Of a stretch of 48,169 bases of DNA, positions 32,642 through 39,539 are shown in pieces. The position numbers and the translations under genes are program-made. Source of the DNA: Perlabentimonas sp034006965 (lineage in GTDB: Bacteria > Bacteroidota > Bacteroidia > Bacteroidales > Tenuifilaceae); NCBI GenBank assembly GCA_034006965.1, contig JAVERU010000009.1:1-48169 (forward strand). Direction: 5' to 3'. Positions within the stretch are counted from its first letter, which is position 1, and each line of letters begins with the position of its first letter. The notes beneath the pieces were generated by a model that made no database searches, was not told the origin of the DNA, and worked only from the letters and a program-made list of their open reading frames with translations.

Positions 32642-33682
32642 CTAAATTAGATTTACTCCCTGAGCGCCATAGGCCAAACGCATAGGCTGTGGCCATATGC
32701 CCACCTGCACCTCACCAATATGCTTCTTACGCAGCAAAAACATACACAGGCGCGACTGACCAATACCACCGCCAATGGTTTGTGGTAGTTTTTCGGCCAG
32801 CAACATTTGATGATACATAAGATGAGCGCGCTCCTCGCATCCGCAGAGCGCAAGCTGCCGAAGCATAGAAAGTCTATCGACCCTAATGCCCATGGATGAT
32901 ATTTCGAAAGCCGAGCTAAGCACTGGGTTCCAAACAATAATATCGCCATTAAGCCCAGTAAGGCCATTGGAGGTGGTTGTACTCCAGTCGTCGTAATCGG
33001 GGGCGCGGCCATCGTGAGGCTCACCATTGCTCAGCTTATCGCCAATGCCAATAATAAACACAGCACCAAGCTCCTGAGCAATTTTGTGCTCACGCCCCTT
33101 AGGAGTTAACAAAGGGTATCGATCTAGAAGATCCTGCGAATGTATTGGGGTAATCCGTGGTGGAAGAATGGGCCGAAGCTGCGAGTAGGCCTCACAAACC
33201 TGCCTTTCCGCTTGAAGCATTGCCTTGTATATCAAATCAACTGTAGATATGAGGTAGTCGAGATTTCGCTGCTCCAAGCCAATTACCTGTTCCCAGTCCC
33301 ACTGATCCACAAAGATTGAATGGATGGGCGAAAGGGTTTCGTCGGGTCTTAATGCCTTCATGTCAGTAATAATACCCTGCCCAGCCTGAAGTTCAAGCTG
33401 CTGAAGTCGAAGCCGCTTCCATTTGGCAAGCGACTGAACCACCACCCCTGTTGTTGTCTGCATATCGCGTATTGGGAAGCAAACAGCTCGCTCCACACCA
33501 TTTAAATCATCGTTTACCCCCGTGTTGGCCTCCACGGCAATGGGTGCAGATACCTTAAACAGGTTAAGGTTTTGTGCCAATACTGATGAGAATGTGGTTT
33601 TCGCCAGTTCGATGGCCATCTCGGTTTCCAAACCGCTCCTAATAAGCGATTTTACGCTGGGTTTGTTGATAGCTATTTGCAT
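32642..33682 (-). CDS. asnA: Aspartate-ammonia ligase (asparagine synthetase A)
   Basis: The enzyme makes asparagine from aspartate and ammonia with ATP; it is related to class II aspartyl-tRNA synthetases. The 346 residues are full length and match AsnA: GLETEMAIELAKTTFSSVLAQNLNL at the N-terminus, EANTGVNDDLNGVERAV, FPIRDMQTTTGVVVQSLAKWKR, SIFVDQWDWE, and GGGIGQSRLCMFLL near the C-terminus. It is the only protein gene after a 310-base leader that contains two Asn-rich reading frames and two intrinsic terminators, the second ending 24 bases before the start codon. Expression should therefore rise when charged tRNA-Asn is short. Confidence 0.97.
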   Translation of the reverse strand: MQIAINKPSVKSLIRSGLETEMAIELAKTTFSSVLAQNLNLFKVSAPIAVEANTGVNDDLNGVERAVCFPIRDMQTTTGVVVQSLAKWKRLRLQQLELQAGQGIITDMKALRPDETLSPIHSIFVDQWDWEQVIGLEQRNLDYLISTVDLIYKAMLQAERQVCEAYSQLRPILPPRITPIHSQDLLDRYPLLTPKGREHKIAQELGAVFIIGIGDKLSNGEPHDGRAPDYDDWSTTTSNGLTGLNGDIIVWNPVLSSAFEISSMGIRVDRLSMLRQLALCGCEERAHLMYHQMLLAEKLPQTIGGGIGQSRLCMFLLRKKHIGEVQVGIWPQPMRLAYGAQGVNLI

Positions 33683-33706
33683 TTTAAAAGATAAATTAGG
33701 GTTAAT

Positions 33707-33731
33707 AAAAAAAGCCCGCTATGGGCGGGCT
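33707..33731 (-). terminator. Attenuator terminator T2 in front of asnA
   Basis: On the minus strand, AGCCCGC (33731-33725) pairs with GCGGGCT (33719-33713) around a 5-base loop, followed by seven Ts. It ends 24 bases upstream of the asnA ATG, a position that makes sense only as a conditional terminator. The segment GCGGGTT (33761-33755) can replace the 3' arm and pair with AGCCCGC. Confidence 0.9.
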
Positions 33732-33754
33732 ACGATTATATAAATGCAACAACC

Positions 33755-33762
33755 AACCCGCT
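33755..33762 (-). promoter_or_regulatory. Antiterminator segment of attenuator 2
   Basis: AGCGGGTT just after the stop of leader peptide 2 copies the 3' arm of T2 except for one C to T change, so it can pair with the T2 5' arm (seven pairs including one G-U). A ribosome at the leader stop codon would cover it; one stalled on the Asn codons, 13 bases upstream, would leave it free. Confidence 0.75.
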
Positions 33763-33765
33763 GGT

Positions 33766-33816
33766 TTAGGGGTAATTATTGTTGTTACTATTTATCTGAA
33801 GATATACCGTTACCAT
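33766..33816 (-). CDS. Asparagine-rich leader peptide 2 of asnA
   Basis: From the ATG at 33816 the frame reads MVTVYLQINSNNNNYP and then TAA at 33768-33766. Five of sixteen residues are Asn, four of them in a row (AAC AAC AAT AAT). The stop is 4 bases before the antiterminator segment and 34 bases before the T2 stem. This is the layout of attenuation leader peptides such as those of his, trp and ilv operons. Here the sensed amino acid is the product of the downstream enzyme. It begins 15 bases after the T-run of the first attenuator terminator. Confidence 0.85.
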   Translation of the reverse strand: MVTVYLQINSNNNNYP

Positions 33817-33833
33817 AATGCACTATAAATGTA

Positions 33834-33864
33834 AAAAGCCCTCCGTTTTGAGCGGAGGGCTTTT
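33834..33864 (-). terminator. Attenuator terminator T1
   Basis: Perfect 12-base arms on the minus strand (33864-33853 and 33845-33834, core AGCCCTCCG/CGGAGGGCT) surround a 7-base loop and end in five Ts. It lies between the two Asn-rich leader frames. The segment GGAGGGTT at 33910-33903 can displace the 3' arm. Because the flanks are A-rich it could also act on the plus strand. Confidence 0.88.
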
Positions 33865-33894
33865 GGTTCTGCTTTTGAATATTTCTATTGCAAC

Positions 33895-33969
33895 CTAACA
33901 ACAACCCTCCATTGCGAATCGATTATTATTCGCATTTACGCTTAGGTTATTATTGGCTGCAAGAATCAT
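33895..33969 (-). CDS. Asparagine-rich leader peptide 1 of asnA
   Basis: From the ATG at 33969 a 24-residue frame runs to TAG at 33897-33895. It begins MILAANNNLSVNANNNRFAM and ends EGCC, so seven of 24 residues are Asn, in two NNN blocks (codons 6-8 and 14-16) plus one at codon 12. The ATG lies 17 bases after a perfect -7 box (TACATTTG), right at the start of the transcript. The antiterminator segment GGAGGGTT begins 11 bases after the last Asn codon and ends 5 bases before the stop codon. Another ATG in a different frame at about 33935 gives an Ile/Val-containing peptide and fits the downstream gene less well. Confidence 0.85.
   Translation of the reverse strand: MILAANNNLSVNANNNRFAMEGCC
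33903..33910 (-). promoter_or_regulatory. Antiterminator segment of attenuator 1
   Basis: GGAGGGTT within the last codons of leader 1 equals the T1 3' arm (GGAGGGCT) with one C to T change. It can form eight pairs, one of them G-U, with AGCCCTCC (33861-33854). A nearby GGTT/AACC pair could lengthen the antiterminator. Confidence 0.75.
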
Positions 33970-33986
33970 TCTTGTTAATATTTTTA

Positions 33987-33994
33987 CAAATGTA
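33987..33994 (-). promoter_or_regulatory. -7 promoter element of the asnA leader
   Basis: TACATTTG on the minus strand is an exact TAnnTTTG match. Transcription would begin about 7 bases later, giving a leader of about 300 bases with leader peptide 1 near its 5' end. No clear -33 TTTG at normal spacing is visible. Confidence 0.6.
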
Positions 33995-34059
33995 TGCATT
34001 TTTTTGTTTCGTTACAGCATATTTTACAAAGATTTCTCACCTCGCTACGCTTCATCAGA

Positions 34060-34079
34060 TTAAACGTATAAACGTTTAA
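34060..34079. promoter_or_regulatory. Palindrome between the divergent asnA and umuDC promoters
   Basis: TTAAACGT-ATAA-ACGTTTAA has perfect 8-base arms. It lies about 66 bases upstream of the asnA -7 box and about 90 bases upstream of the umuD promoter. It looks like a dimeric regulator site, but the protein and the regulated side are unknown. Confidence 0.4.
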
Positions 34080-34150
34080 ATGCAAATGAAATTAGAATGG
34101 GTTGGGCTAGACGATGCCATCTTTTATGGCGAAAGCCAGCCTGAACATCC

Positions 34151-34180
34151 TTTGTTCCACCTCAAATCTTCGTATCTTTA
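34151..34180 (+). promoter_or_regulatory. Candidate umuDC promoter
   Basis: TTTG (34151-34154) is separated by 18 bases from TATCTTTA (34173-34180), one mismatch from TAnnTTTG. It lies 19 bases before the umuD start. Confidence 0.5.
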
Positions 34181-34198
34181 CAGCATAAAAAACATTAC

Positions 34199-34648
34199 AT
34201 GCCGCGAAAATTAATTCCTATACGCCCCGTACTAGAATTCTTTGTTCCCGATGTTTCGGAGGAACTTAAGCTACCTATGGTTAATGCCTATATCAATGCA
34301 GGGTTCCCCTCGCCTGCCGATGACTACCTGGAGAGCAAACTCGATCTAAATAGGCTGCTGATACAGCACCCCAGCTCCACCTTCTTTGCTCGGGTTAGGG
34401 GCAACTCCATGATTGATGTGGGCATACACGATGGCGATATCCTAATCATCGATAAATCGCTAGAGCCCAAGCACAACTCGGTGCTGGTATGCTTTATCGA
34501 TGGGGAGTTTACGGTGAAGAAAATTAGAAAGCTGAATGGCGATTTTTACCTAATGCCCGAGAATAAAGATTTTGAACCCATAAAGATTGAGAAAGGTTCG
34601 GATTTTAGGCTTTGGGGCGTGGTAACCCATTGTATTCATAAATTTTAG
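34199..34648 (+). CDS. umuD: UmuD-type autoproteolytic subunit of DNA polymerase V (S24 family)
   Basis: UmuD cleaves itself after DNA damage and then activates the UmuC polymerase. The 149-residue protein is close to E. coli UmuD. It has AGFPSPADDYLE around the cleavage site, where Ala-Gly replaces the Cys-Gly of E. coli, then LDLNRLLIQHPSSTFF, the catalytic Ser in VRGNSMIDVGIHDGD and the catalytic Lys in GEFTVKKI. No helix-turn-helix is present, so it is not LexA. The stop is 4 bases before umuC. Confidence 0.93.
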   Translation: MPRKLIPIRPVLEFFVPDVSEELKLPMVNAYINAGFPSPADDYLESKLDLNRLLIQHPSSTFFARVRGNSMIDVGIHDGDILIIDKSLEPKHNSVLVCFIDGEFTVKKIRKLNGDFYLMPENKDFEPIKIEKGSDFRLWGVVTHCIHKF

Positions 34649-34652
34649 GCCA

Positions 34653-35900
34653 ATGTACGCGCTGGTGGATTGCAACAACTTTTACGTGTCGTGCGAGCGG
34701 ATATTTAACCCGCGGCTCGAGGGCGTTCCCGTGGTGGTGCTATCGAACAACGATGGCTGCATCATTTCGCGATCCAACGAGGCCAAAGCCCTTGGGCTAA
34801 AGATGGGCGAACCCGTATTCAAGCGCAAGGAGCTCATTGAGCAGCACAACGTAAAGGTATTCTCCTCGAACTATGCGCTGTATGGCGATATCTCGCATAG
34901 GGTGATGAATACGCTTAGGAACTTCTCCCCTTTTATTGAGATCTACTCCATTGATGAGGCCTTTCTGGATATAAAGGGCACGTGTTCCGACCTAACGGCT
35001 TACGGGCAGAATATCAGAAAAACAATACAAAAAAACATTGGAATGCCCATTGGCGCAGGTATTGCGCCAACCAAAAGCCTTGCAAAAATTGCCAACCGTA
35101 TAGCCAAAAAACGTAACGGGGTATTTGCCATCGAGAGCGAGAACCAGCGCCTATGGGCACTGGCCAACACCCCCGTGGAGGATATTTGGGGCGTGGGACG
35201 GCGGTACGCTGTGCTGCTCAAAAAGCACGGGGTAAACACGGCTCTAGATTTTACCAACCTAAGCACCGATTGGATACGCCGACATATGACCGTACAGGGG
35301 CACAGGCTAAAGGAGGAGCTGCTGGGCAAGCCGTGCATCGATTTGGAAACCGTGATGCAGCCCAAAAAGAACATTGCCACCACCAGAGCTTTCGGGAAAA
35401 AACTATCGGATATTGAGCAGATTAAGGAGTCAGTATCGTCGCACGCAACCAGCTGTGCTGCCAAGCTACGCCGCCAAAAATCGGTGGCTCGCTTTGTTAC
35501 AGTTTTTATCCATACCGACCCATTTTCCGAAACGCAAAAATACGTCTCGCGCAGCATCACGGTAACCCTGCCCGAGGCTTCGAACTCCGACTTTGTGCTG
35601 GCCAAAGCTGCTATAGCTGGGCTAAAGGAGATTTTTATCCCCAACCTACTATACAAGAAGGCTGGCGTAATTGTAAGCGAGGTAAGCCCCGAAAGCGCCA
35701 TACAGCGCAACCTGTTTGAGCAGCTCGACACACAGAAACTAAGCTCCGTTTCGAAAGTAACCGACTTTTTAAACGCCAAGTACGGTAAGAGCACCGTTAA
35801 GCTAGCCGTGCAGGGAAGCAGCCGCGACTGGAAATTAAAGCAGGAGAAACTCTCGCCCAGCTACACCACCCGCTGGGAGGATTTGATGGAGGTTTTTTAG
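34653..35900 (+). CDS. umuC: Y-family DNA polymerase V subunit UmuC
   Basis: This error-prone polymerase copies past DNA lesions together with cleaved UmuD. The 415 residues contain the catalytic carboxylates in MYALVDCNNFYVSCE and YSIDEAFLDIKG. NNDGCIISRSNEAK and the helix-hairpin-helix region PVEDIWGVGRRYAVLLKKHG are also present. The little-finger domain follows, and a UmuC-specific C-terminal tail ends RWEDLMEVF. It is in an operon with umuD. Confidence 0.95.
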   Translation: MYALVDCNNFYVSCERIFNPRLEGVPVVVLSNNDGCIISRSNEAKALGLKMGEPVFKRKELIEQHNVKVFSSNYALYGDISHRVMNTLRNFSPFIEIYSIDEAFLDIKGTCSDLTAYGQNIRKTIQKNIGMPIGAGIAPTKSLAKIANRIAKKRNGVFAIESENQRLWALANTPVEDIWGVGRRYAVLLKKHGVNTALDFTNLSTDWIRRHMTVQGHRLKEELLGKPCIDLETVMQPKKNIATTRAFGKKLSDIEQIKESVSSHATSCAAKLRRQKSVARFVTVFIHTDPFSETQKYVSRSITVTLPEASNSDFVLAKAAIAGLKEIFIPNLLYKKAGVIVSEVSPESAIQRNLFEQLDTQKLSSVSKVTDFLNAKYGKSTVKLAVQGSSRDWKLKQEKLSPSYTTRWEDLMEVF

Positions 35901-35989
35901 AAGAGTCTTTAGCTAACTAGCCATAAAATAGGTCTCTATTCGAGTTGAAAAAATTAGTCAAACTCATCGAAAAAAATTACATTTGTGTT

Positions 35990-36307
35990 ATGAGCAAATA
36001 CGAAAACATACTAAATAAGATAAAGGTTGCTGTTTATTCCATAGCTCCAAATGCAGAAATTTATCTGTACGGGTCAAGAGCAAGAAAGACAGCAAAGAAG
36101 AACTCCGATTGGGACATTCTAATCCTATTGAACACGCCTAGCATCAGTTTTGAATTTGAAAAACAACTAATTAACGTTTTATATGATGTGGAAATTGAAA
36201 CAGGTGAAGTAATTTCGCCTGTTATATACACTAAGAAAGAGTGGAGTGAGCGATTTCATATAACTCCTCTATTCGAAAACATTACTCTTGACGGAATCAG
36301 ACTGTAA
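35990..36307 (+). CDS. MntA-type minimal nucleotidyltransferase
   Basis: The 105-residue protein has the nucleotidyltransferase signature G-S-x-D-x-D: YLYGSRARKTAKKNSDWDIL, with Gly28-Ser29 and Asp40/Asp42. It forms a 1-base overlap (TAATG) with the HEPN gene that follows, the arrangement of type VII toxin-antitoxin pairs, where the nucleotidyltransferase AMPylates and silences the HEPN toxin. The frame is open to a TTG at 35945, but the ATG at 35990 fits homologue starts. A TACATTTG box at 35978-35985 ends only 4 bases before it. The pair is clearly more AT-rich than umuDC, suggesting separate acquisition. Confidence 0.82.
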   Translation: MSKYENILNKIKVAVYSIAPNAEIYLYGSRARKTAKKNSDWDILILLNTPSISFEFEKQLINVLYDVEIETGEVISPVIYTKKEWSERFHITPLFENITLDGIRL

Positions 36308-36708
36308 TGAAAGAAGCACTTGAAAACCATATTAAATACAGGATTGAGCGTGCGTGGGATGCTCTAGATGATGCAAGAATATTAGCTGCAAATAATAAAT
36401 GGAATTCTGCAATTAATAGGCTTTACTATGCAACCTATTACGCTGTAATGGCTTTGCTTTTAAAAAATGGTTTAAAAACTGGAACTCATAACGGAGCTAA
36501 AACAAATTTCACTAAACATTTCATTAAAACAGAGATTATTGAAAAAGAATTGGGAACTCTGTATGCTCAACTTTTCACTTGGAGGCAAAAAGGTGATTAC
36601 GACGATCTATTTGATTTCAACGAGAATAAGGTAATGCCACTATTTGAACCAACAGAAAAATTTATCGGAAAAATTGAATCATTGATTAGAAATCAATCTG
36701 TAACTTGA
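36307..36708 (+). CDS. HEPN domain protein paired with the nucleotidyltransferase
   Basis: The 133-residue all-helical protein has the HEPN core (YRIERAWDALDDARIL, then SAINRLYYATYYAVMALLL). Active HEPN RNases carry R-x4-6-H in the second helix. Here Arg38 is kept but the following positions read L-Y-Y-A-T-Y-Y and no His is found, so RNase activity is doubtful or uses other residues. In the simplest reading this is a toxin-like or regulatory partner of the upstream enzyme. The translation start overlaps the partner stop. Confidence 0.8.
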   Translation: MKEALENHIKYRIERAWDALDDARILAANNKWNSAINRLYYATYYAVMALLLKNGLKTGTHNGAKTNFTKHFIKTEIIEKELGTLYAQLFTWRQKGDYDDLFDFNENKVMPLFEPTEKFIGKIESLIRNQSVT

Positions 36709-36784
36709 CAAAATCGATTTTTTTATCTCTTTTAACCCAAAATATCAAACCCAAACATATTACATATTCACATCTCAACTAAAT

Positions 36785-37051
36785 ATGAAACGAAGCACTG
36801 CAACCATAGCCTGGATATTCTACATTACAGGATTAATACCAATACTTCTTTTTGCTTTTAATGAATATATCAAGGTTAGCACCTTTCCCCTTATTAGCTT
36901 TAGCCTAATAATGGTTATCCCGTGGATAATTTGTATTGTTGATTACATTAAAATGGATGGGAAGAAGGACTACCTATGGCTGATTATACTTATAACATTT
37001 GGCTTGCCAAGCATACCAGTACATCTGGTAAAGCGGAGGGTAAATTATTAG
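36785..37051 (+). CDS. Small hypothetical membrane protein
   Basis: The 88-residue protein is mostly hydrophobic, with three likely membrane helices (about 7-25, 34-53 and 62-80), ending in the basic tail KRRVNY. The middle (IMVIPWIICIVDYIKMDGKKDYLW) resembles phospholipase D-nuclease-N / PLDc-N-type small membrane proteins, but I am not sure. It is a single gene with AT-rich upstream sequence. Confidence 0.6.
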   Translation: MKRSTATIAWIFYITGLIPILLFAFNEYIKVSTFPLISFSLIMVIPWIICIVDYIKMDGKKDYLWLIILITFGLPSIPVHLVKRRVNY

Positions 37052-37063
37052 TGGCTGTAGCAT

Positions 37064-37100
37064 AAAAAAGCGCTGTCAGAATACTATCTAACAGCGCTTT
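37064..37100 (-). terminator. Terminator downstream of tRNA-Arg
   Basis: Ten-base arms at 37067-37076 and 37091-37100 (AAAGCGCTGT/ACAGCGCTTT) flank a 14-base loop. On the minus strand the stem is followed by a T-run. It lies 13 bases after the tRNA 3' end, and also between that gene and the convergent membrane-protein gene. Confidence 0.8.
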
Positions 37101-37113
37101 ACGATTTTAAACG

Positions 37114-37187
<74 letters not shown>

Positions 37188-37373
37188 GTTTGCGTTTCGG
37201 GTTGCAAAAATAGAAAAATCCTTTAAAAAAAAGGCATATTATCATACTTTTTTAACCTCACTCATCAAACAGATAGCCAGCAGAATGCATAGGTTTTCTT
37301 TTTAATCAGCATAATTCTTATTGCTATACTATAGATTATCAGTATATTTAGGGCTCATTCATCCTAACTTAAC

Positions 37374-38711
37374 ATGATACTCTTAAAGCTAAAGACAACC
37401 ACAGCTACATCGATACTACTTATATTACTGGCCACTACCACTGCATTTGGTGGAGATAGCCAAAGCCCATACTGTAAAAATGCCACTGAGCTTTCCTCTC
37501 CCGAGGACCTAACTCAGCTCATAGAGCTTGGAGGCAATGGCCAGCTGGTTCTGCTGGGCGAGTCGACGCACGGTACTGCCGAGTTCTACCGCTGGCGAGC
37601 CGAAATAAGTAAGCGGCTTATTGCTGAAAAGGGGTTTAACTTTATTGCCGTTGAGGGCGATTGGGCATCAATATACAGGTTAAATCTTTACGTTAAGAAC
37701 CATTGCAATACCTACGCCTCGGCAAGCGAAGTGCTAAAAACATTCGCTAGATGGCCCGAATGGATGTGGGCAAATACTGAAGTGGAAAGCCTTGCTGAGT
37801 GGCTAAAGGAGTACAATAAAGATTTGCCTGATGATAAACGGGTTGGGATATACGGAATGGATGTTTATGGCCAGTGGGAAGCCATGGAAGAGGTGCTGAG
37901 GATTGTGGAGCAGAAGCTACCCGAAAGGCTTGATGATATCAAAGCAAAATTCGATTGCTATACGGCTTACAACTTCGATGAGTGGCAGTATGCCCGAGCG
38001 GTAACGCAAGGCTATCCCGCTTGTAACGAGGGGCTGGAGTGGGTGGTTGAAATCCTAAGGGAGCATTTGGAATCGATAGATTGCCCAACCGAAGCGAAGC
38101 TGCTCAGGCATGCCAAGCAGAGCGCCAAGGTAGTACAGAACTCTGAGGATTTCTACCGATTAGCCGTACGCAACAACATCACGTCATGGAATAGTAGAGT
38201 GATGCACATGCACAACACCGTGATGCAACTGCTCAAAAGCCACGGAACCTACTCCAAAGGCATTGTGTGGGCGCACAACACCCACATTGGCGATGCAAGG
38301 GCTACATCTATGCTAAACGAGGGAATGATAAATATTGGACAGCTAGCACGGCAAAACTATGGAGACCAAATGGTTACCCTGGTTGGATTTACCACCTACA
38401 AAGGAACGGTTAACGCCGGAGCGCAATGGGCTAGGCCAATGGCCAAGATGAGTATACCTAAAGCACAGAAAAATAGCGCAGAAGCATTACTTAAGGATTG
38501 TGAATTCGATTCGTTTTACACAATTTTTGATGATGAAATGCGTAGATCGGAAGATATGCTAAAGCCCATAGGCCACAGGGCTATTGGGGTAACCTACAAT
38601 CCATCCGCTGAGAGGCTATACAACTATGTTCCCTCCATCCTACCCCTTAGGTACGATGCGCTGGTATTTATTAAACGGACAAATGCTTTGGATGTAGTAA
38701 GCGGTGAATAG
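37374..38711 (+). CDS. Exported erythromycin esterase-like protein
   Basis: The 445-residue protein has a signal-like N-terminus (SILLILLATTTAFG, residues 13-26). Its domain matches the erythromycin esterase family (PF05139): LVLLGESTHGTAEFYRWR with the conserved His66, FIAVEGDW with Glu94, and ASEVLKTFARWPEWMWAN. WAHNTHIGDARATSM is another family stretch. Ere enzymes hydrolyse the macrolide lactone, but most distant family members have unknown substrates, so resistance is not implied. It ends directly against the convergent Crp/Fnr gene with no spacer. Confidence 0.85.
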   Translation: MILLKLKTTTATSILLILLATTTAFGGDSQSPYCKNATELSSPEDLTQLIELGGNGQLVLLGESTHGTAEFYRWRAEISKRLIAEKGFNFIAVEGDWASIYRLNLYVKNHCNTYASASEVLKTFARWPEWMWANTEVESLAEWLKEYNKDLPDDKRVGIYGMDVYGQWEAMEEVLRIVEQKLPERLDDIKAKFDCYTAYNFDEWQYARAVTQGYPACNEGLEWVVEILREHLESIDCPTEAKLLRHAKQSAKVVQNSEDFYRLAVRNNITSWNSRVMHMHNTVMQLLKSHGTYSKGIVWAHNTHIGDARATSMLNEGMINIGQLARQNYGDQMVTLVGFTTYKGTVNAGAQWARPMAKMSIPKAQKNSAEALLKDCEFDSFYTIFDDEMRRSEDMLKPIGHRAIGVTYNPSAERLYNYVPSILPLRYDALVFIKRTNALDVVSGE

Positions 38712-39368
38712 CTAGCCAAACCGGCTAATTGTCTCCAAGCGCTTCATATCAAGTATTTCAATGCTTTTGCCAGAGGCTACAAGCACACCATCTCTTTGTA
38801 ACGACGAAAGGCAGCTAATCACGCTCTCCTTGGAGTAGCCAACGGTGTGAGCTAGTTCCACCCGCGAGAAGGGCATTTGAAACCTTTGGCTATTAAAGAT
38901 TGATGCAAGCTCCAGCAACACGGTACAAATGGCGCCATCGGCATTTTTATGGGATAGCTGAATTAAGTCATGCACCACCTTGTTGGTCATGAGCGACATC
39001 AGCTGCACAATGTAAACAGCAAAATCGCCATTATTTCTAATTGCATTCTCAAAAACACTTCTATTAATTAGCCTAACCTTTGAGGGTGTAATGGCCACAG
39101 CCGAAAAATCGAAGCTACGCTTTACAAAGGCACACATCAGCCCAATGAATGTATTATCCGACAGGATTTTAAAAGCTGTAGAGCGCTCCTCATCCTCAAT
39201 TATTAGCTTCACCATACCCTGCTCTAGGAACAGGATATGATCGGCTGCAACGCCCTGCTTTACTATGGTTTCGTCCTTTTTAAAGGTAACCAGCTGCGAA
39301 TTATCAAGAAGCTGCTGATGCTGGTCTTCCGATAGATAATCGTACCATACTTTGTGTTTGCTCTCCAT
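38712..39368 (-). CDS. Crp/Fnr family regulator, no cluster cysteines
   Basis: The 218-residue protein has a beta-roll, dimer helix and winged helix-turn-helix (FSRVELAHTVGYSKESVISCLSSL). The C-terminal end LETISRFG is nearly the same as LETISRTG of the regulator at 26269, so the two belong to one subfamily. Here the N-terminal Cys motif is absent, so the signal is different (unknown). It is divergent from osmC, and a TGTTA-N6-TAACA palindrome lies in the shared 171-base region. Confidence 0.87.
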   Translation of the reverse strand: MESKHKVWYDYLSEDQHQQLLDNSQLVTFKKDETIVKQGVAADHILFLEQGMVKLIIEDEERSTAFKILSDNTFIGLMCAFVKRSFDFSAVAITPSKVRLINRSVFENAIRNNGDFAVYIVQLMSLMTNKVVHDLIQLSHKNADGAICTVLLELASIFNSQRFQMPFSRVELAHTVGYSKESVISCLSSLQRDGVLVASGKSIEILDMKRLETISRFG

Positions 39369-39467
39369 AACAGTTGCTATTGCAGGATGATAAAAAGCAA
39401 TATTACACTTTTTCCTGCATAAAACTACATTTTAAATAGGGTGATTCCCAATACCATTTTGCTAGGT

Positions 39468-39493
39468 TGTTATTCCGCTAACAGATACCTTTG
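39468..39493 (+). promoter_or_regulatory. osmC promoter with an adjacent Crp/Fnr-type palindrome
   Basis: TGTTA-TTCCGC-TAACA (39468-39483) is a perfect palindrome of Crp/Fnr geometry. Two bases later comes TACCTTTG (39486-39493), an exact TAnnTTTG -7 box 46 bases before the osmC start. The same half-sites and placement are seen upstream of mrpE at 26107-26122. Confidence 0.55.
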
Positions 39494-39539
39494 CTATGTG
39501 AAGAAAATCAAATAATTGTATAACTAAAAACCTGATATT

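Noticed and set aside
33834..33864. T1 as an ordinary terminator of umuDC or of an upstream gene
   Set aside because: No gene ends there on either strand; it follows an Asn-rich frame and has a matching antiterminator segment, so attenuation explains it better.
33885..33935. Alternative leader peptide MRIIIDSQWRVVVRLQ in another frame
   Set aside because: It has Ile/Val runs but is followed by asnA, starts later in the transcript and overlaps the Asn-rich frame, which matches the downstream product and mirrors the second leader.
35000..35794. Long antisense frame within umuC
   Set aside because: It is a shadow of the umuC coding sequence; no known domain and Ser/Arg-biased composition.
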